A stretch of DNA of 64,000 nucleotides, taken from positions 10,230,001 through 10,294,000 of the forward strand of contig NZ_JAPEOZ010000001.1 in the NCBI RefSeq assembly GCF_026340655.1. The letters run 5' to 3'. The DNA is from Streptomyces sp. NBC_01275. GTDB lineage: Bacteria; Actinomycetota; Actinomycetes; Streptomycetales; Streptomycetaceae. The position numbers and the translations under genes are program-made. A model generated the notes under the pieces. That model was not told the origin of the DNA and made no database searches. It saw only the letters and a program-made list of their open reading frames with translations. Shown here one piece after another: positions 24,627 through 33,040 of the stretch; position 1 is the stretch's first letter, and each line of letters opens with the position of its first letter.

Positions 24627-24680
24627 CCGCACCGCCCGGGTCGTCCCCCCTCCCCACGCCGGGATGACCTGCTGAACAGA

Positions 24681-24713
24681 GCCGGCCCGGGCTGAGGGAC
24701 AGCCCGGGCCGGC
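24681..24713. terminator. Strong hairpin after the precursor gene
   Basis: GCCGGCCCGGGCTG (24681-24694), 5-nt loop, exact complement (24700-24713). This 14-bp perfect stem should reduce read-through into the exporter genes and stabilise the precursor mRNA. Confidence 0.8.
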
Positions 24714-24764
24714 GTTTGCGTGCCGCCCCGCCGACCGCCCGTCCATCGCCCGTAGGAGCCTCGC

Positions 24765-26531
24765 ATGGGACAGGACCACCGACACCGGCCGCAGCGGAGC
24801 GGAGTTCCCGATCCTACGGCCTGTGCCCCTGTCGCGCGCAGGGCCCGGACGCGGCGCAACCCCATGCCGGACACCGCCCGGCCGTGGGGGTGGCCTCTCC
24901 TCCTCGCCCTGGCGGTGGCGGCGAGTTCGGCCGCCGCGCTGGTCCTGCCCGCCGTCCTCGCCGCGGCCGTCGATCGCGCCCTGTCCGGAAGCGCCGGACA
25001 GGGCCTCCTACCGGTCGCCGCCGTCCTCGGCCTGCTCACGGGCGCCGAGACCCTCGCGCAGTACGCGGGTCCGCGCGCCACCGCCGAGGCGACCGCACGA
25101 CTGCGCGCCGCACTGGTGCGGCACATCATGGCCGTCGGCCCCCATCCCGCCCGGCGGACCGCGACCGGCGACCTCGTGGCCCGCCTCACCGCGAGTGCCG
25201 GCGAAGCCGGACTGAGCGTCCAGGCCGCCGTCTACGCCATCGCCCAACTCGCCATGGCCGCCGGCTCCGTACTCGCCCTGGGGCTGCTCGCCCCGGAACT
25301 CGCCGCCGCCTTCCTGGCCACGGCGCCCGCGGGCTGGCTGCTGCTGCGCCGCCACCTGCGGCGCACCGTACGCCGGGGCGAGGGCTACCAGAGCGCACAG
25401 GCCGCCGTCGCCACCCGGCTGCTGGACGCGCTGGCCGGCCACCGCACCATCGCCGCCGCCGGAACCGTCGAGCGCGAGATCGCGCGGGTCCTGCGGCCGC
25501 TGCCCGAACTCGGCCGGCACGGACGCGCCCTGTGGGACAGCCAGCGCCGCGTCGCCTGGTCCACAGGGCTGCTCGCCCCCGCGACCCAGATCGCCGTGAT
25601 CGCCGTCGCAGGCTACGAACTGTCCACCGGCGCGCTCGGACCCGGCGACCTCGTGGCCGCGCTCGGCTACGCCACACTGGGCCTCGGCGGCTTCGGGACC
25701 GCCCAGAGCCTGCTGGACCTGGCCCGCGCCCGGGCCGGACACAAGCGCGTCCTGGACGTGCTCGCCGTGCCCCGGCAGCCGCCGGGCCTGCGCGGCCTGC
25801 CACCGGGACCCGGACACGTCGAGCTGCGCGGCATCACCGTACGCACCCCGGGCGGCGCCGTCCTCGACGAACTGGACCTCGTCCTGCCCGCACGGCGCTG
25901 CGTCGCACTCGTCGGACGCTCCGGGGCGGGCACGTCCCTGCTGGCAGCGGTGGCGGGCGGTCTCCGGGCCCCGGACCGCGGCATCGTGCTGCTCGACGGA
26001 CTGCCCCTGGACGAGATCCGCCCCACCGACCTGCGCGCCGCCGTCTCCTACGCATTCTGCGACCCGGAGCTGACCGGCCCCACGATCCTCGACGCCCTGC
26101 GCGCCGCCGCCGACCCGCTTCCCGAGGCCCGGGTTCACGCAGCCGCCCGGGCGGCGCAGGCCGACGCCTTCGTACGCCGCCTGCCGGCCGGCTATGACAC
26201 CCCCCTCGCCGACGCGCCGCTCTCCGGCGGCCAGCGGCAACGCCTGGGACTCGCGCGGGCCCTGGCCCGCGACAGCCGGCTGCTCGTCCTGGACGATGCC
26301 ACGTCCAGCCTGGACTCCGCCACGGAGGCCGCGGTCCTGCGCGCCCTGGACGACTCCCTCGGCGACCGCACCCGCCTGGTCGTCACGCGCCGGACGGCCA
26401 CGGCCGCCCACGCCGACCTCGTGGCCTGGCTGCACGAGGGACGCGTCACCGCCCTCGCCCCCCACCGCGAACTGTGGGCCGTGCCCGCCTACCGCAGCTT
26501 GTTCCACGGCGCCGAGGCAGCGGAGGACTGA
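24765..26531 (+). CDS. ABC exporter half-transporter 1 (RamA/AmfB type) with degenerate ATPase
   Basis: 588 residues: membrane domain (~35-330, about six helices) and nucleotide-binding domain (~345-580). The ATPase deviates at key positions: Walker A reads GRSGAGTSLL with Thr in place of the essential Lys; Walker B LLVLDDATSSLD has Asp instead of the catalytic Glu; the H-loop region LVVTRRTATAAHADLV has Arg where His is expected. The signature LSGGQRQRLG is intact, so it can still complete the partner's site. It therefore probably forms an asymmetric heterodimer with the next gene product to export the lanthipeptide. AGGAG precedes ATG. Confidence 0.9.
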   Translation: MGQDHRHRPQRSGVPDPTACAPVARRARTRRNPMPDTARPWGWPLLLALAVAASSAAALVLPAVLAAAVDRALSGSAGQGLLPVAAVLGLLTGAETLAQYAGPRATAEATARLRAALVRHIMAVGPHPARRTATGDLVARLTASAGEAGLSVQAAVYAIAQLAMAAGSVLALGLLAPELAAAFLATAPAGWLLLRRHLRRTVRRGEGYQSAQAAVATRLLDALAGHRTIAAAGTVEREIARVLRPLPELGRHGRALWDSQRRVAWSTGLLAPATQIAVIAVAGYELSTGALGPGDLVAALGYATLGLGGFGTAQSLLDLARARAGHKRVLDVLAVPRQPPGLRGLPPGPGHVELRGITVRTPGGAVLDELDLVLPARRCVALVGRSGAGTSLLAAVAGGLRAPDRGIVLLDGLPLDEIRPTDLRAAVSYAFCDPELTGPTILDALRAAADPLPEARVHAAARAAQADAFVRRLPAGYDTPLADAPLSGGQRQRLGLARALARDSRLLVLDDATSSLDSATEAAVLRALDDSLGDRTRLVVTRRTATAAHADLVAWLHEGRVTALAPHRELWAVPAYRSLFHGAEAAED

Positions 26532-26532
26532 C

Positions 26533-28503
26533 ATGAAGGACCGATGCGCAGGGCGCCCCTCAGGACCGACGACGAAAGCGCGCACGCCAAGGGCGGACCG
26601 CACCGCCGGCCCACCCCGCCCGCGCCGGGCCGCCTCCTCTCTCATGGCGGCCCACGGAACCGCCCTGCGCCTGATCCGCGACGCCCTCACGGCCGACCGA
26701 ACCGCCGCGCTCCGGCTGACCTGGTGGACCCTGCTCTCCGCCGCGCCGGCCCTCGTCTGCGGCAAGGCCCTCGCCCTGGCCGTCGACGGGGGCTTCTTGA
26801 TGGGCCGGCCCCGCACGGCCGCCCTCGGACTGGGCGTGTTCGCCCTGAGCACCCTCGCGGGCGCCTGGGCGGGCCGGCAGAGCTACCCATGGCTGGCCGA
26901 GATCGTCGAACCGCTGAGGGACCGGCTGCTGCGCGACGTCGTCACGGGCGCCCTCCACCGCGCCGTCGCCCCGGGCGCCGCCCGGGACGACGGCGCGGCC
27001 GTCGCCGTCGCCCGGCTCACCCGGCAGGTGGAGGCCGTCCGCGACGCGCTCGCCGGCCAGTTGATGCTGCTGTGGCAGTTCGTCCTGACGGTCGCCGCCG
27101 TGGTCGCGGGCACCGCCGTCCTCTCCTCCGCCGCCGTGCCCCTCGTCGCCTGCCCGCTCCTGGCGGCGCTCGTCCTCTTCGCCGTCCTCGCCCCCGCCAC
27201 CGTCCGCAGACAGCGCGAGGCCTTCGACGCCGAGGAGACCCTTGCCGGCCGTACGGTCGCCACCGTCACCGCCCTGCGCGACATCGTCGCCTGCGGGGCC
27301 CACGAGCACGCGCAACGCGAGGTCCTCGACGCCGTCACGGGCTACCTGCGTACCTCCAAGGCCCTCGCCTCCGTGTCCGCGCTACGGCGGCTGATCGTAG
27401 CCCTGGGCGCGCACAGCCCCCTGCTGCTCGTCGTGCTCGCCGCGCCGGACCTGCACGCCCGCGGCGCGACCGCCGGCGAGATCGTGGGCGTCCTCGCCTA
27501 TGTCCTGGCCACCCTGGAACCCGCGATCCGCCTGCTGGTGCAGGGGCTCGGCGCCTCCTGGCTGCGGTTGGCCGTGGCCGCCGAGCGGCTCGCCGAGGCC
27601 GCCCGCCGCCCGCCGCCCGGCCCGGAGCCGTACCCCGCCCTGCGGCCCTCGGACGGGTCGGTGGCGTTGTCGGGGATCGTCTTCGCCTACGGCCCAGGCG
27701 CGGAACCGGTCCTCGACGGGCTCGACCTTTCGCTCGCCGACGGCGAGCACCTGGTGGTCGTCGGCCCCTCCGGCATCGGGAAGTCGACCCTGGCCGAAGT
27801 ACTCGCCGGCATGCTCCCGCCCGACCGCGGACAAGCCGTCCTGGGCGGGGCCCCCCTCGACCGCATCGCCCGGCACGACCTGACACGCGCCCGTGTTCTG
27901 GCACCGCAGAACCCCTATGTGTTCGCCGGCACCCTGCGCGAGAACCTCTGCTACCTCAAGCCCGACACCCCCGACCCCGTCCTCGCCGGCGCCGTGACGG
28001 AACTCGGGATGGACGCGCTGGCCGAGCGGCTCGGGGGAGTCGACGGCCTGGTCGACCCGGCGGCGCTCTCCTCCGGGGAGCGCGCCCTCGTCGCCCTGGC
28101 CCGCACCTACCTCTCCGACGCCCGGCTGGTCGTCCTCGACGAGGCCACCCGGCACCTCGACGCGGCGGTCGAGCGACAAGTCGAGGAGGCGTTCCGACGC
28201 CGGCCCGGCACCGTCGTCACCATCGCCCACCGCATGTCCCTGGCCCGCCGCGCGGACCGGGTCCTCCTGCTGGACGGAACCCGTCCGAGCACCGGCACGC
28301 ACGACACGCTGCTGGCCGAAGTCCCGCTCTACGCCGCTCTGATGGGCCACTGGCGAATCGGCGCGACCGACGCCGACCGCACCCACCGCGACCGCACCGA
28401 CGCCGACCGCACCGACGCCGACCGCACCGGGGGCGAGCTCAGCACCCCGGGCGCAGCATCAGATCGCTCATCGTCGCGTCCCGCGGGAGATCCAGCGCCA
28501 TGA
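26533..28503 (+). CDS. ABC exporter half-transporter 2 (RamB/AmfA type)
   Basis: 656 residues with a basic N-terminal extension, a six-helix membrane domain (~50-340) and an ATPase domain (~375-610). Walker A VVGPSGIGKSTLAE, Walker B RLVVLDEATRHLD and H-loop IAHRMSL are canonical, while the signature is a divergent ALSSGERALVALA. The C-terminal tail carries four 15-bp repeats (28366-28425, TDADR units). GGAGG precedes the ATG, two bases after the stop of the previous gene. The end overlaps the convergent SDR gene by about 65 bp. Confidence 0.9.
   Translation: MKDRCAGRPSGPTTKARTPRADRTAGPPRPRRAASSLMAAHGTALRLIRDALTADRTAALRLTWWTLLSAAPALVCGKALALAVDGGFLMGRPRTAALGLGVFALSTLAGAWAGRQSYPWLAEIVEPLRDRLLRDVVTGALHRAVAPGAARDDGAAVAVARLTRQVEAVRDALAGQLMLLWQFVLTVAAVVAGTAVLSSAAVPLVACPLLAALVLFAVLAPATVRRQREAFDAEETLAGRTVATVTALRDIVACGAHEHAQREVLDAVTGYLRTSKALASVSALRRLIVALGAHSPLLLVVLAAPDLHARGATAGEIVGVLAYVLATLEPAIRLLVQGLGASWLRLAVAAERLAEAARRPPPGPEPYPALRPSDGSVALSGIVFAYGPGAEPVLDGLDLSLADGEHLVVVGPSGIGKSTLAEVLAGMLPPDRGQAVLGGAPLDRIARHDLTRARVLAPQNPYVFAGTLRENLCYLKPDTPDPVLAGAVTELGMDALAERLGGVDGLVDPAALSSGERALVALARTYLSDARLVVLDEATRHLDAAVERQVEEAFRRRPGTVVTIAHRMSLARRADRVLLLDGTRPSTGTHDTLLAEVPLYAALMGHWRIGATDADRTHRDRTDADRTDADRTGGELSTPGAASDRSSSRPAGDPAP
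28366..28425 (+). repeat. Four 15-bp tandem repeats in the exporter tail
   Basis: Units of ACCGACGCCGACCGC (the second diverged) encoding TDADR/THRDR. In frame, so they lengthen the tail without disrupting the gene. Confidence 0.85.
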
Positions 28504-29140
28504 CCACGGCAACCGCCACCGACGCCGGACTCATATGGGCCTGCGGCTCGTAGGGCAGACCGAACTGCTCGTGCAACCTGACCTGCATGGGTGTGTCCGT
28601 CTCCCCGGGGTACACGGTGGTGACCCGCACGCCGTGCGCGTACTCCTCAGCCCTCAGGGACTCCGCCAGCGCCTTCAGACCGAACTTGGACGCCGCGTAG
28701 GCACTCAGCCGCGGCGGCGCGTGCACGCCCGCCCCCGAGTTCACGAACACGACATGTCCCCGGCCCTCGCGCAGCGCGGGCAGCAGCAGTCCTGTCAGCT
28801 CCGCCGGGGCGATGAGGTTCACCGCGAGCGTGTCCTGCCAGACCTCTGCACCCAACTCGCCCACCCGACCCGACTCCACGACCCCGGCCACATGCACAAG
28901 CGAGTCCAGCCGCTCGGGCAGAGCACCGGCAGTCAGCCGGGCGCGTATCGACCCCGGTGCGGACAGATCGGCCGCCAGCGTCCGGCTCCGCGGGAACCGG
29001 GCCCGCAGTTCCTCCGCCCGCGCCTCGTCCCTGGCCAACAGCCACAACTCCTCCTCCCGCGCGGCGAACAACGCCGCCACCGCCGCGCCGATACCCGAAC
29101 CAGCACCTGTGATGAGGTGAACTCCCATAGGCTGATACAT
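28439..29140 (-). CDS. Short-chain dehydrogenase/reductase
   Basis: 233 residues. The cofactor motif TGAGSGIG is at the N-terminus, followed by HVAGVVESG (NAG-like), the catalytic Ser in VFVNSGAGVH, and the active-site YAASKFG. The fold is classical SDR; substrate not predictable. ATG at 29140 (MYQPMGVHLITGAG) was chosen, with ATG at 29128 as an alternative. It is convergent with and overlaps the exporter gene, and is probably independent of the lanthipeptide pathway. Confidence 0.88.
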   Translation of the reverse strand: MYQPMGVHLITGAGSGIGAAVAALFAAREEELWLLARDEARAEELRARFPRSRTLAADLSAPGSIRARLTAGALPERLDSLVHVAGVVESGRVGELGAEVWQDTLAVNLIAPAELTGLLLPALREGRGHVVFVNSGAGVHAPPRLSAYAASKFGLKALAESLRAEEYAHGVRVTTVYPGETDTPMQVRLHEQFGLPYEPQAHMSPASVAVAVVMALDLPRDATMSDLMLRPGC

Positions 29141-29220
29141 ACCCCATATACCGATCTCATCCCTTATGGAGCAGGCGAGTTGAAGACACCTCCGCACAGG
29201 CCCTGCGCTCGTGTGGGCAC

Positions 29221-29470
29221 GGGCTCGGCGCCGAGGAGTTCGTCTACACCGCAGGCGGCTGCGACTGGCTGCTGTGGCAGCTGAGCCAAGGCAGGCTGGG
29301 ATGCCGCGGCCACCGACGTCAGCCCCGACGTGTTCGTCTTCGGCGTCCAGCACCCGGCATCCCTCGCCGCGCTCGAGAAGCTGACGGGGGACGATCTCCG
29401 CGGCATCGGCATCGGCATCGGCATCGGCATCGGCTTCAGCCGCAGCCGGGCGCCGCCTGCGAGCCGTCCG
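29221..29470 (+). pseudogene. Unidentified frameshifted gene fragment
   Basis: Two segments in different frames, GAEEFVYTAGGCDWLLWQLS and then DAAATDVSPDVFVFGVQHPA with SLAALEKLTGDDL, read like one continuous protein broken by a frameshift. It ends in a GGCATC hexanucleotide array encoding Gly-Ile. Family not recognised. Confidence 0.3.
29402..29437 (+). repeat. Hexanucleotide tandem repeats (GGCATC)
   Basis: Five GGCATC units followed by one GGCTTC. Same GGCNNC style as arrays at 18221 and 54973. Confidence 0.9.
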
Positions 29471-29562
29471 CGAGCTCTTCTCCCGGGCTGCGGTGGGTTC
29501 TAGGCTTGCCGGGCTGCGCTGATTTCTGATGTGTGTTATCTGGACGCACCCCGGGGGACGTT

Positions 29563-30291
29563 GTGGATGTGCCGACGCTGTTGATGTTGGGGGCGTCGGG
29601 GGGTGTGCTGCGGGTGCTGATGGATGTGTACGCCCGGTTGCAGGACTGGCAGGCGGATCGCCGGGTGCACCGTCGGTTACCGCCGGGGCAGCAAGAGGGC
29701 GAACCGCCGCGGTTCGGGCAGTACTTCGATCCGCTTGCTGATCCGATCGCGGGGGTACTGCACACGCTGATGGGGGCTGGTGCGGCCTGGGCCATGGGCG
29801 CAGGTGGGCAGATCACCGGGACGTATGCCGCTCTCGTCATCGGGATGTCGGCACCGGTGATCCTCGAAAAGCTCTGCAATATCCCGTCGGTGAACAATGC
29901 GTTGACGGGACAAGTCCCACCTGACGGGAGCACCCCGGTACAGCAGACCCAAACAGGTGCGGCCTCGACGCCCGTCCCCCTCCAGCCGCCGGAGTCACAA
30001 CCTGCGTCGGCGCCAGTCCATTCCGTCCCCCCGCCTCCGTCTCCGCCTACCCCGCCGCCGCAGGCGGCGCGTGCCGAAGCAGCGCAGGAACCTCTCGGTG
30101 CACCGGGTACGAACGGACAGGATCAGGCGTCCAGGCCCGCCGCGGACGTCAGCGTCCCGCCGCCGGGGCAACGGCGGAACACGAACGGCAGGCCGGTTGC
30201 CGCCGCAGGCGACCTGAGCAGTGGCGTCGGCGGCCGTGAGGCGAGGCCGAGGCAGAGCGAGCCGGTGGCCGAGGAAGAGGGGACGACATGA
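29563..30291 (+). CDS. Membrane-associated protein with proline-rich tail
   Basis: 242 residues, not recognised. The N-terminal half has hydrophobic segments (TLLMLGASGGVLRVLM, IAGVLHTLMGAGAAWAMGAG, YAALVIGMSAPVILEKL). The C-terminal half is a disordered Pro/Ala/Gln-rich tail (PPPPSPPTPPPQ). GTG at 29563 follows GGGGGA at 29553-29558. The stop overlaps the next ATG (30288-30291), so both belong to one operon. Confidence 0.7.
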   Translation: MDVPTLLMLGASGGVLRVLMDVYARLQDWQADRRVHRRLPPGQQEGEPPRFGQYFDPLADPIAGVLHTLMGAGAAWAMGAGGQITGTYAALVIGMSAPVILEKLCNIPSVNNALTGQVPPDGSTPVQQTQTGAASTPVPLQPPESQPASAPVHSVPPPPSPPTPPPQAARAEAAQEPLGAPGTNGQDQASRPAADVSVPPPGQRRNTNGRPVAAAGDLSSGVGGREARPRQSEPVAEEEGTT

Positions 30292-31430
30292 CGGTGCGAT
30301 CTTCCCGTCACCAGCGAACTGCCTCGGGCCCCGCGAGGCGGCAGCCCACGCTGGAGGAGCAACGTCAGCTTCCGCTGGGGCGTCGCCTGCTGGCTTCACT
30401 CGTCGGGATTCGGGTTCGGCCGCACGTGCCCGCCCCCTCCGCCCCGGTTGTCAGGACTCAGGCCACGGGGGCCGCCCCTGCGCACCAGGCCGATACGCTG
30501 AGCCGGCCGCGACCGACCCAAAAAATCCTGTTCGCTCTCGTGACAGGCGTCGTCGTCTACCTGCTCGCCAACGCCATCGGACCTTCAGCGGAGTACGGTC
30601 CGTGGCAGTTGGTGCTGTCCGTGCTGTGCGGCGGCATCGTGCTGATCGTGCAGTTCCTGGCGTCCTTCGTGAACCAGATGCACGCGGTGACCGTCTCCGT
30701 CGACAAACGGTTCGCCGACATCGGCAGAGCGACCAAGCTCTTCGACGAGGTGGAGAAGCTGCGCGGCGACGGGGTGCCCCGGCTCGCCGAGCACGCGACC
30801 AAGGTCGTCTCCATGGGGCCGGACATCCTGCACGCGTTCGCGCACGCGGAGATCGACCGTCTCGCCGCGCAGATGGAGGACTTCACCAACCTCAGCGCCG
30901 AGTGCCCCGGCGAGAACCACGACTGGCTCATGACGCTCACCGGGTGCACCCGCGAGAGCATCGACGCCATCAGCACCACCGTGGTCGACGACGGCTTCTG
31001 GAGCACCGAGCCGGCCGGCCGCTATCTGACGGCCCAGCGCGAGGCCATCATCGAACGGCAGATCAGGGTCAGGCGGCTGTTCATCGTGAAACGCCCCGAG
31101 GAGTTCGGGGCCCTCGGCCCGATCTGCACCGAGCAGCGGGACATGGGCATCGACGTCCGGGTGGTCGCCCTGGAGGAGCTCCCGCCGTACTTCCGCCGCG
31201 GCAAGATGATCGACTTCGTCGTCTTCGACGGAGCGCTGTCCTACGAGATCCACGCCGACCAGCTCAGCGTGAACTCCTCGACGACGGTCAACGCCCGCGC
31301 GAACGAGGTCGAGCCCCTCATCCGCCGGTTCGACCTCCTGTGGGACGCTGCCAACCCGGCCGGCTCTCCCCACGGCGTGCTCGGCACCGTCCAGGCCCAG
31401 ACCGGGGGATCCGTCCCGGACGGCTCCTGA
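30288..31430 (+). CDS. Membrane protein with C-terminal soluble domain
   Basis: 380 residues. A basic N-terminal region (~1-75) precedes two membrane helices (ILFALVTGVVVYLLANAIG and WQLVLSVLCGGIVLIVQFLA), a short coiled region, then a soluble domain (~180-370) with QIRVRRLFIVKRPEE, DMGIDVRVVALEELPP and MIDFVVFDGALSYEIH. That last part resembles the phospholipase-D-like sensor folds seen in Streptomyces regulators, but no HKD motif is present. Likely forms a membrane complex with the coupled upstream protein. Function unknown. Confidence 0.72.
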   Translation: MTVRSSRHQRTASGPARRQPTLEEQRQLPLGRRLLASLVGIRVRPHVPAPSAPVVRTQATGAAPAHQADTLSRPRPTQKILFALVTGVVVYLLANAIGPSAEYGPWQLVLSVLCGGIVLIVQFLASFVNQMHAVTVSVDKRFADIGRATKLFDEVEKLRGDGVPRLAEHATKVVSMGPDILHAFAHAEIDRLAAQMEDFTNLSAECPGENHDWLMTLTGCTRESIDAISTTVVDDGFWSTEPAGRYLTAQREAIIERQIRVRRLFIVKRPEEFGALGPICTEQRDMGIDVRVVALEELPPYFRRGKMIDFVVFDGALSYEIHADQLSVNSSTTVNARANEVEPLIRRFDLLWDAANPAGSPHGVLGTVQAQTGGSVPDGS

Positions 31431-31461
31431 ACTCTACGTTCGGGCCCGCTTCGGCTTCCCC

Positions 31462-31671
31462 TTGTCGGCGGCCTTGGCAAGGTCCAGGTGTGCGGCCAGT
31501 CGAGTCCAGCGGTATGTCGAGGCTCGCGCCGGCAGGCGCAATCCGTACGAACGCGAGCCGCGACCGAAGATGATCGACGCGTTCCTGGACTACGGCTGCC
31601 AAGTGGTCAGCTGCGTCCCTTACGATCCGCAGTCCAAAGGCGCATCGCGCGGCGAGCAAGCCCGCCGGTGA
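31462..31671 (+). pseudogene. IS21-type istA fragment
   Basis: The segment MIDAFLDYGCQVVSCVPYDP followed by QSKGAS matches the C-terminal part of IstA transposase catalytic cores near the last Asp/Glu region. Only ~70 residues survive. It begins an IS21 remnant continued by the istB fragment. Confidence 0.6.
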
Positions 31672-31780
31672 GGTGGTGCGAGCCGATGAGGCCCACTCAG
31701 TCCAGAGCGGCACCATAGGCTGGCAGGCTCTCGGTCAACCGCCGCACTCCTACAAGGAGTTGACGGCCGACTGATCGCGG

Positions 31781-32071
31781 TCAGTCGCCGACGAACCACA
31801 GATACAGGTGCGTTCCCCGCTCGACGACCTGGCCCATCTCGCGGGCCTGCCCCACCCAGTCACCACCACAGGCCGCGGGAAGCCGGTCGAGTTCCGACAC
31901 CAGCAGCTGCACCTGCCGCTGGTTGAACACCGCGTCGCCATACGGCGTCAGGGCCCAGACCATCGGGAACTGCACCGGGTTCAGATCCGCGAAGGCAGCC
32001 GTCCACCTCACGCCGCGTTCGGCGCGAGCCACGACGGCCCCGCTGTCACCTCGCACCACCATATTGATCAC
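31781..32071 (-). CDS. Small uncharacterised protein
   Basis: 96 residues (start GTG, MINMVVRGDSG), with VRWTAAFADLNPVQFPMVWA and LVSELDRLPAACGG. No membrane segment. It sits in reverse orientation between istA and istB fragments, so it either interrupted the IS or is a passenger. Function unknown. Confidence 0.55.
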   Translation of the reverse strand: MINMVVRGDSGAVVARAERGVRWTAAFADLNPVQFPMVWALTPYGDAVFNQRQVQLLVSELDRLPAACGGDWVGQAREMGQVVERGTHLYLWFVGD

Positions 32072-32120
32072 CTGCCGAACCTATCGGCGCCCACCTCGAC
32101 CAGCGAAGGAATATACGACC

Positions 32121-32336
32121 GTGACGTTTCCCCAGGCCCTGGCCCTGCGCGTGGCCTGGTTCACCCTGCAGACCCTGAGCGCGGCGATCGGCAAGTCGAA
32201 GGTCGACGGGTCCACCGCCCGGACCGTCGCGCGGATCTGCCGGGCGGACCTCATCGTCGTCGACGACATCGTCCTGCTACCCGTCGGCGAGGACGCCGCC
32301 GAGGCGTTCCACCGAATCATCGACGCCGCCGCCTGA
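32121..32336 (+). pseudogene. IS21-type istB fragment
   Basis: STARTVARICRADLIVVDDI and LLPVGEDAAEAFHRIIDAA match the ATPase region of IstB (Walker B VVDDI). After position 32334 the next conserved stretch (SIAVTSSIHPSG) is present only on the opposite strand, showing a small local inversion (about 32336-32385). Sequences resembling the IS21 right end (ending TGACCGTTGACA near 32496) follow. Confidence 0.65.
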
Positions 32337-32499
32337 GGGGTGAATGCTGCTGGTCACTGCGATCGAGTGGTGTTCATGCCTGTGGCCAGTGGTGTTCCTG
32401 AGGGTGGGGTCAGTGCAGGGGGGATTTCTGATGGCCACCGGCCGGGACATCCAACGACCACCCACCTGGGCATCTCAATGACCGTTGACACCCCTTGCG

Positions 32500-32997
32500 G
32501 GCACCGCCGATCTTCGTCGCTGCCTCACGAGCGGCGACCGGGGGACACGCTTAGAGGCCCTAACAGACAGAGGTCCTGACAGAAGCCGTTGATCATGTGA
32601 CCCGAATGCGTTCCCGCAGGGGGCGTGCGCAGATGCTGTCGTGGCGTTGGCCAGGCGTCACCAGGATCGCGAGAGGCCGCCCGCGGCAGGGGGGGCGCGG
32701 ATCGACGCAGCGGAGTCAACGGCTCGAAGTGGGTCCTGGCGGGAATTCGTGAGCGGCTGTCACGCTCCTGTGCGCCGATGACGCACCGCCACGCTGCGGG
32801 CATTCTGCTTGTCATGTGAGGACCTCGATCGGGAGGCCGCTCCCACACCTCGATGCTGTGCTCGTGCAGCAACTGGTGCTGAAGCACAGGGTGTTGCGCT
32901 TCGCGCCGCGTACTCATACACGACGGGGACGCAGATTTCCGTGCTCCTCGGGACGATGGCCCCATCCTGCCCGGGAAACCTCCGTCGCATCCTCGTC
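32500..32997. other. Intergenic stretch, nothing recognised
   Basis: About 500 bases between the IS21 remnant and the AbfB-protein operator, without a supported gene. Confidence 0.4.
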
Positions 32998-33022
32998 GCA
33001 TGGTTTCGCCTCGAAACCATGC
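32998..33022. promoter_or_regulatory. Operator-like dyad before the AbfB-domain gene
   Basis: GCATGGTTTCG - CCT - CGAAACCATGC: an 11-bp perfect inverted repeat with a 3-nt centre, ending 18 bp before the start codon. The shape suits a LacI- or TetR-type repressor. Confidence 0.6.
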
Positions 33023-33040
33023 CGCCCGAAAGGACAGCCG

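Noticed and set aside
24595..24660. A second lanthipeptide precursor after the first
   Set aside because: No further short frame with a leader motif or S-x2-S-x3-C core before the exporter gene.
29164..29430. Minus-strand frame beginning MPMPMPMPMP
   Set aside because: The Met-Pro run is the GGCATC array read backwards.
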